DNA of 64,000 bases, taken from assembly GCA_047495785.1 (NCBI GenBank), contig JBLDXI010000003.1:3658001-3722000 (forward strand), written 5' to 3'. Below are positions 58,501-64,000 of this stretch, one piece after another. The translations under genes and the position numbers were made by a program. The notes under the pieces were generated by a model that did no database searches, had not been told where the DNA came from, and saw only the letters and a list, made by a program, of their open reading frames with translations. How positions within the stretch are numbered: the stretch's first letter is position 1; each line of letters begins with the position of its first letter. Source of the stretch: Lepidodermella squamata (Eukaryota; Gastrotricha).

Positions 58501-60582
58501 GATTACCGGAGTCAATTTCGATCATGATTAAAAAGTAAATAGTTCGTGTAATTGGTATATAGTCATCCTTATAAAAATTGCACCAGAAAATAAATTCACT
58601 AGTTCACGAAAATTCTTGAAAAATAGCAAAAATATGCTCCTTTGGCAAAATTTCCCAATAGAATCCGATATGAGACTACATGAAAATATACCATTGAATA
58701 AAAGAGCTTCGAAAGCCATTTTTTCTGAATACCTAAACGGGGAAGCATTGAACCATTTGAAGCGAGCCGAAGCATGCGAGTTTACTTATATAAATAAAAA
58801 ATATAACGAAGAATAATTGTAACAGTAGCGATTCTAGCCACACACCGTATAAAAAACACCTGAGCGTAGTTATATGCTTTGTACAATCATCAGGTAAATT
58901 TGTTCAGGTAATATATACAGATGTTTATAATAAGTTTCCAGCAGCTGATTCATCACTTATTTTTTCTACAAAGTCGCAATTTGCAAACTATTCTTTTCCA
59001 AATTTTGAGGTCAAAATTACATTTTTATTAAATTTTATTAATGATATAAGAATAAATTACCTTGATGGTTTTTGCCATTGGCATCGCGCCTACTCGGCGC
59101 CAGAATCAACACGTTGTTGTCCGAATTTTGGCCGTTCAAATGCGTAGAACTTCGGCCCTTTTCGCTGTCTTTCGAATGCTGGCCGTTCGTGCTAGCCCGA
59201 CTGCTTTTCTTCGGCGCTATCATCGCATTAAAAAAGGGAGAAAAAATAAGAAAAATTACATAATATAAATCTTGAATAACCCGCAGAACAACCACCCGAC
59301 CCCGATATATATTTTTTGCCTACGCTAACATATCATCAAGCGCACGAGCCATGTTGTAGAATTAATTCCATAATACCGAGTACTATAGTGGCAGTAGTAG
59401 TAGTAAATTATTTGCGTTACATTATTGTTGGGGGGTAAAATTACGCTACAATAAAATTCAGTCGAGTTGGTTTATAATAATATGATTAATAAATAACAGT
59501 GCGGTGGTTTCGCAGACAGGTGTTGTGAATACGGATGAAGGTCCTTGGTCACGCTTCGCTAAACGCCGCGCATTATTGCCCCATATAATTATAATAACAG
59601 GTAACACAAGTAAACGCATATATTGAAACAATCAAGCTAAAAAAGGCTGATGCGACGATGACGAGGTGCTGAGCTTAAACATTAAGGGCAAACAGAGCGC
59701 TGCAACAGCTAATATTTACCTAGATAGTTCCCCTGGGGAAGCGAATATATAAGAAAAGAAATGATATTTTGCAATGATGGGGCGAAATTACTTGGCGATA
59801 TGCATAAAAGCTGCGACGCGCAATTATCAGACCATAATAGCCGGTTGATGACAACGCGTGGTCGAAATCGTATTATAAATTCTGCATTATACCAGGGTGG
59901 GAGATATATTTTAAAAATAATCGCTCGGCGGCGCGGCGCTGGCGAAAAAATTAATCGGCTTGGCAAACAGGGTTATATAGCTGAAAAATGTACACATAGC
60001 GAGTTAAACATAGCGGATCATTGATGGTTTACTTTTTGTTGTTAACTAAAAGGCTGATGCACAGCAATAATATGATGACTAATATTGCGAATAATAATGC
60101 AATAATAGTAATGATAATAATATACGACAGAGTGGCGTAAAAAATGTATGGGAGTAGGGAGTAAAAAAGCTGCCAAGTCGACTCAGCATTGCGCGCCGCA
60201 AAAATTTCGGCGTCGCTCGGCGCGGCGATGCACAAAAACGCGAGCGACCACTATATGACTATGTACGCGAAAAATTTGGCTGCTACTCATGATGATGATG
60301 ATCAAGAAGAACTACCACAAGAAGACGACTAAGAAAGAGAAGAGGAAGACGACGCAAATGTTTTGGTCAACGCCGGGCAAAAACAACGGGTCGATACATT
60401 AGCGGCGAGCCGGCTGAAATCTAATAACGCCAGGCCCCACTCGCACACACGCTATATAGTAGCGAAAGCAGATAACAAAATCTAGACCAACACGGAAAAA
60501 ATAGCCGGCTCAGTGGAGCGAAAAAAATGATAATTTCGTTTACACCTTCATATCACGTACCTTCGTCGATGTTGAATTTCAT
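46541..60582 (-). CDS. DTN/dyb-1-like: dystrobrevin, full-length form
   Basis: Scaffold of the dystrophin-associated complex at muscle and neuronal membranes. Eleven exons join in frame: 60582-60561, 59216-59061, 58343-58200, 57576-57184, 56857-56580, 54424-54304, 54245-53819, 50202-50056, 49785-49523, 48616-47918, 46827-46541. They give about 978 residues. EF-hand-like domains start at EEMRDQNLDAIRFAVYRTAS and LVDLWNVIEAF, and end in FLWLPVMHRIAAAEHTIHPV. The ZZ zinc finger is HPVRCAGCGRES...YHCQDC...CQDCFWRG. After EHNLIARYAARLA comes a coiled coil (LLEQLEARNREMAREIRRL; LRQHKDGLEARMMALQESRR), the dystrophin-binding site. Extra low-complexity inserts (a His run, Gln-rich and Asn-rich parts) make it longer than the usual 600-740. 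Introns are unusually long for this window. Confidence 0.9.
47085..47373 (+). repeat. repeat family A, copy in dystrobrevin intron
   Basis: GATGGTAACTGGTTCGGTAATTTTCGGTATTT and the right end TGGGACACGCTG match the element at 35306-35675. The left terminal sequence is not visible, so it is truncated or eroded. It lies in the last intron. Confidence 0.65.
49005..49215 (+). repeat. dispersed repeat family B, copy 3
   Basis: In a dystrobrevin intron: GTTTACGAGTTATACTTCG...GAGCCGATATCGATTCC...CAAATCAGTGATTTTTCC...GGTAGCTAATA. Confidence 0.75.
50056..50321 (-). other. candidate internal first exon of short dystrobrevin (coiled-coil form)
   Basis: The full-length form enters this exon at an AAAAACAG acceptor (exon starts 50202). 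The frame stays open upstream to an ATG at 50321 with no further acceptor, and the new N-terminus begins MSKSCQCNHCGCG. Five cysteines near the start could be lipid-modified or bind metal. The resulting protein would keep only the coiled-coil half, like short dystrobrevin or dystrophin isoforms made from internal promoters. The upstream DNA (50322-51700) would then hold a promoter. Confidence 0.55.
50322..51737. other. dystrobrevin intron, upstream of nested gene
   Basis: Part of the 3.6 kb intron. It has CpG-rich patches around 50520-50780 that would suit an internal promoter. Short ORFs, for example at 51066-51272, have no recognisable domain. Confidence 0.45.
51738..53107 (+). CDS. Rieske oxygenase, choline monooxygenase-like, copy 2 (nested)
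   Basis: Two exons (51738-52519, 52651-53107), 412 residues, on the strand opposite to dystrobrevin and wholly inside its intron 50203-53818. The N-terminus (MSKILLVSRLKLVTRSHST) looks like a mitochondrial leader. All key features are consensus: CRHHG, CPYHGWTY, NWKVYVDNYLDGGYHVNYAHK, and QEDVELCERVQEG near the end. It is thus probably the catalytically standard member of the pair. The single intron lies in the same region as in the copy at 33532 (after DNSY/DLPTY). Choline or another small amine is the likely substrate by family; not shown here. Confidence 0.92.
53285..53800 (+). repeat. dispersed repeat family B, copy 4
   Basis: AAGAGTTATGCTTCAG...GAGCCGATATCGATTTTG-CAAATCAGTGATTTTTCCGATATCAGAAG, later GGTGCCTAAATTTAGCGCTGGAACCTCAGTT, matching the order in the copy near 57780. 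Confidence 0.75.
54832..55278 (-). other. candidate alternative first exon of dystrobrevin (ZZ/coiled-coil form)
   Basis: ATG at 55278 (MASYFSHDNWTPAYYHSAAT) opens a 149-codon frame, Ser-, Asn- and Cys-rich. It ends at a splice donor (AAG|GTCATT at 54832) in phase 0, the phase needed by the next dystrobrevin exon (54424-54304). It would give a form without the N-terminal EF-hand part. The 1.3 kb upstream (55280-56579) is free of other exons and is CpG-rich near 55500-55720. It could also be an internal exon, but no acceptor is clear. Confidence 0.5.
57745..58070 (+). repeat. dispersed repeat family B, copy 5
   Basis: In the dystrobrevin intron 57577-58199: ATCGATTCCATCCAAGTATCGATTTTACAAATCAGTGATTTTTCCGATA, GGTACCAAGTAGCTAAAATAAAAAT, AGCATCAGTATCGAAATCG and GGTGCCAGGACGCTTAGATTTAGTACTGGAACC. 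Confidence 0.75.
58344..59060. other. dystrobrevin intron without other features
   Basis: AT-rich. Short ORFs (such as 58616-58816) show no domain or splice context. Confidence 0.45.
59217..60560. other. first intron of the full-length dystrobrevin model
   Basis: Lies between exons 60582-60561 and 59216-59061. It holds scattered (AAT/ATT)n runs and CpG-rich patches. Minus-strand ORFs (59709-59966, 60029-60235) lack motifs. An ATG just upstream of the second exon (about 59226) would allow another start without the first exon. Confidence 0.4.
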
Positions 60583-61797
60583 CGTTGCGGCAACAACAAC
60601 AGCAGGTTAAAACACCATCATAATAAAAATCGCACGCCGTCTCCGAGTGAAAAAATCCGCCTTATATAATATTCTATCGTAACATCTATAGAGAAAAATT
60701 TCGCCGAGCAGCTAATTATTTTCTGGAGAGCAGGGCGCGTCTAATGATAACATCGCTTTTGAAATTGTATACATGTGGAGGATGAACAACCCACAGTAGC
60801 GAGGCGGGGAAAATATACGTGATTATTCGGAGCGTAGAGCTAATAATGTAACGTTTAGCTATTTCGGGGGTCTGCGCTTATATTGAAATGATAAAACAAT
60901 AACATTTTGTCGAAAATAGAACAACTCATTAACGCGGGGTTGAAGCTGCGGCGTTTATTAGACCCGGCGAAGTAGGCCAAACTGAGAACAGCCGGCTGTG
61001 AGCGTTATTATTAGGTCGTTATATATTCGGGAAGGTAAAACACAACAATAACAAGGTACGAGAGTAATAAACACAGCCGGGCCGCGCTGTCTGCTGGCTG
61101 CCCAAACCAGAAGTGTTGGCTACTACTTTACTGATCATCGCGTGGTAAAAAGAAGCGAGTACACACGCTCTGATCGAAAATCACTACAGCGCGAAAGATT
61201 AATGATTTAATAATGATGCAAAAAATACGTTTCATGCTCGACGGCTGCAAGCGATTTTCGACGATTTATTTTTTTTACGCAACGAGTCCGCGTTTTCTTA
61301 CGCTATTATAGCGATTTGTAAGTAGTCGTGGCGAGCACTATCATGAATAATAGATACTAAAAATAACACCAAAGCAGCGATCATAAAAAGGAAACCGCTA
61401 GCCAAAAGGTGCCTGATCTACGAAATTTTCGCACTCGAAACAGAAACAAACCGAAAAATTGCAACGTTTATTTTGCTTGAAAAAAAAATCCAAGGAAAAC
61501 GATTTCCGTGAGTTTACAAATGCAAGGAAATGGGGAAACGTTGCGAACATCGATTTTACACTGCGGAAGTCATTCGGTCAAACACCTGAGTCTATGCTTT
61601 TTTATACAATCGATTAGAAATTCAAAAAAAAAAATTTGCCGTAAAATATCTGGTGCATCCAATCAGGTTAAATCGATCGAGATTAATTAATAATTTCAAT
61701 TGTATCGATACCCTAATGACTATTTGTTTTAAGAGATGACCACTATTAATGAGCAGGATAATTGAATAAATTAATCTAAGATAAGAAATAACAAAAC

Positions 61798-62377
61798 CTT
61801 TCCAGCAGCTCGTTGAACAATGCGCCGGTGTAGACAAGGTTGACAGTGATATCGAGCTTATCGAGTCGGCCGAGTTTGCTTCAAGGCTGTTGTCCACCGA
61901 TGGCGACATAACGCCGCCACATAAACTGTCATCATCATCATCATCTTTTGCCGGTGCCTCGTAGCATTTAATGAAATTTCGTTTAGCAACTCGATGGTCA
62001 TGTCCATCACAACCAGTTGCATTGTACTTGAAATTATTCCCTCCGACCAACTGATGTTTATTCCGGCAACAAGCAGGTGATGACATGAAGAGTTTGCTAT
62101 TGTTATCATCAGCGCTGTTAATTCCGCTGGTCGTTGCTTCTGAGGACGACGAAAGCGACGGGCTGTTGTCATCAACGCTGGGTTTAATCATTGATGGCAG
62201 ATAAATTGTCGTCATTGATAGCAGCCTCGATGATTTCATTGTTCCATGATGAGCTCCTCGTAATTGGCAGCAATTATCAGACAGATTATCTTCGGAACTT
62301 GTTATTAGAACGTCTCGCTTGATTCCACTTGAAGTGCTCGCGCCTTCATCGGCCTCCATAATAATTTGCTGAGACAT
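61798..62377 (-). other. candidate distal first exon of dystrobrevin
   Basis: ATG at 62377 (MSQQIIMEADEGASTSSGIK) opens 193 codons, rich in Ser, Asp and Asn. A donor (TGGAAAG|GTTTTG) ends it at 61798 in phase 1. That is the same phase as the short first exon 60582-60561, so both can join the exon at 59216 (APKKSSRAS). No other downstream gene on this strand could use it. No known domain is present. It could instead be an independent unknown gene. Confidence 0.5.
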
Positions 62378-63159
62378 TTCAAAATTCGCTAGATTTAAAT
62401 AAATAAATAATAAATAAATAAAAAATTGATCAATAATTATTAGAATTTTGCAAATTCAACTATTTCACTTAAAACCAGTGCTCCAATAATTGCTTTGCCC
62501 TACATTCACGAGCTAAAATAATGAATCAGCCACATCTCGTCCCAACTTGAGGAAAATGAATCGATAAATGGCTAGACCATATGCTGGAGTAGCTTAACCG
62601 GGGCTTACCAGTTCCGTCAAGGATTAGGGTGAGATTGTGTAAATAAGGCTGAATTATTGTTTTATTTCGTTTCGGAGGCTGAAGAAAGAAATTGTTTAGT
62701 CGTTGGATAAAGGAAAAAAAACCGAAAAATTGAATGATAGCGTACTTTCGATTTCTACAAACTTAAAAAAAATCACTCGAAAACATGGACCACTGACCAA
62801 TCGATTCCAAGAAAATGACTGCCCTGAGGCACCAGTACAGCGCGGATGGTTTTAACTGAACTGAAGATAGAAAATTGGAAAATTTCCATATAAACAGTAA
62901 TAGCGGCGATCGATTTGAAAATTAGCATTAAATCCCCGCCACTCTTTATCTCACTTTATCCGTCTCATTTATTAGTTTTCAAAAAACAGCAAAATTTAAG
63001 TGAAAATTGCGTGCAGTTGAAACTCCACGCCATTATTGTACAATTTTATTGCGATAAATATTATTTACGGTCAGGTATGAATGCAACTCATTTGATGTTT
63101 TTCCATGAACACAAATAATAGTGTAATAAACAAATTTTAATTGCAATTGAAATTATTTT
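62378..63159. other. spacer between tyrosine kinase end and dystrobrevin first exon
   Basis: AT-rich, with the kinase 3' UTR at the right side. No feature recognised. Confidence 0.5.
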
Positions 63160-64000
63160 TTATTGCTTGTATTGACCCTCAGTGGCCTCCTCGAAGCGCT
63201 CGAATATCGCTTTAAGATTAGCGAAATCAGTCCGCTGCTCTGGGTCGCGGTGCCAGCACAGTTTGATGACGTTGTAGAGCGATTCTGGACATAGCGTTTT
63301 ATCCATAGCCTGGCACTCCGCCAGCGACATGACGACGCCGTTCAAAATTGCCCGTTGAGCGTCTGTATTCGATCGAATCGATGGGTAAGGCACGTTGCCG
63401 AGTGACACTACTTCGAAAGCTATGATTCCGAAGGACCATACGTCAGATTTGAGGGAGAATTGCAAACTGGCTAGAGCTTCGGGCGCTGTCCATCGAATGG
63501 GCAGTAGGCGGCTTGTTGACTCATAAATTCCCTCCGGCACGATTCGAGATAAGCCGAAATCAGCAATTTTGACCTCTAAGCTTCCATTACCGACTTCGTG
63601 GACAAGGACATTGTCGGCTCTCTGATTGAAAAAAAAATGAAAAAATCTCTAAAATTAATATAAATCGTACCAAATCTCTATGAATGAAATTTTTCAATTC
63701 GAGATAAGCCATTCCAGATGCTATTTGCCGTAGAATGTAAATGATAGTTTCGAACTCGATTGTCCGCCGTTTTTCCGGCGTTGTGACGTATTTTTTCAAC
63801 GAGCCGCCGTTCATGAATTCGGATACGAGGCAGAACGGCGGTTGATCCACGCAAACGGCAATTAGCTTCACGATATTATCATGGAAAAGCCGGGCCATAA
63901 CCAGGCCTTCGTCCAAAATTTGATCGGGTGATATGGCTTCGTCGTCCGGGTCGCATTCAGGGAAAATTAGCTCCTTAATTGCTACATCGAGATGCTTCAA
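63160..64000 (-). CDS. protein tyrosine kinase, catalytic domain, 5' part outside window
   Basis: Two exons are inside the window (64000-63671 and 63621-63160), continuing past the right edge. Visible are VAIKELIF with the ATP-site Lys, NIVKLIAVCV, SEFMNGGSLKKYV, HRDLRADNVLV (catalytic loop; the Arg after HRDL is typical of Src-like kinases), KIADFGLSR and LPIRWTAPEAL, the tyrosine-kinase form of the APE region. SDVWSFGIIAFEV and the final helix CWHRDPEQRTDFANL complete the domain. The protein ends 12 residues later without the long Src regulatory tail. SH2/SH3 domains, if any, lie outside. The catalytic residues seen are intact. Confidence 0.93.

Noticed and set aside
1-64000. CRISPR arrays, prokaryotic operons or phage genes
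   Set aside because: No spaced direct repeats of that type were seen. All recognised genes are animal families with introns.
1-64000. tRNA, rRNA or snRNA genes
   Set aside because: I looked for A/B-box-like tRNA text and found none convincing. A covariance-model search would be needed to exclude small RNAs.

Overview
The window is animal nuclear DNA. It contains intron-rich genes, introns of about 50-60 bp with GT...AG ends, AATAAA-type poly(A) signals, and animal-specific families: dystrobrevin, a Src-type tyrosine kinase, NPC1, a MARCH-type ligase, Ly6, cathepsin L and MACPF. Several neighbouring genes lie head to tail with only 65-100 bp between stop and next start. This suggests a lineage with operons and spliced-leader trans-splicing, such as nematodes or another compact bilaterian. 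I cannot fix the phylum from sequence alone. All multi-exon models were read by eye from reading frames, splice sites and family motifs; the joins keep frame but are untested against RNA.

Layout. 0.3-1.4 kb: ribokinase (-). 3-6 kb: two tandem GT54/MGAT4-like glycosyltransferases (+). 6.3-6.9 kb: MARCH-type RING membrane protein. 7-11.9 kb: gene-free, with a 1 kb fold-back element at 8974-9983. 11.9-13.3 kb: RING/coiled-coil protein. 14-15 kb: cathepsin L with a TATA box. 16.1-17.2 kb: secreted Cys-rich protein. 17.3-32.3 kb: a dense cluster of an NPC1-like protein with ankyrin and CARD-like tail, two MACPF proteins, a Ly6-type membrane protein, a NEK-like kinase with ankyrin repeats, a CARD-like adaptor and a CUB-like surface protein. 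33.5-34.8 kb: Rieske oxygenase. 36-44.4 kb: three intact LicD/fukutin-like genes (-) with rearranged relics of the same family on the + strand. 46.5-62.4 kb: a dystrobrevin gene (-) with at least four candidate first exons and a second Rieske oxygenase nested antisense in its largest intron. 63.2 kb to the end: the 3' part of a tyrosine kinase (-).

The most unusual part is the 17-32 kb cluster. The NPC1-like protein carries a cytosolic tail ending in a death-fold (CARD-like) module. The same module, with an intron at the same position, forms the C-terminus of a small soluble protein 7 kb away, and a third, broken copy lies just past the NPC1-like gene. With pore-forming (MACPF) proteins, a Ly6 surface protein and an ankyrin-kinase between them, the simplest reading is a membrane-sensing or immune-like locus in which the CARD-like modules pair. 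That functional reading is inference.
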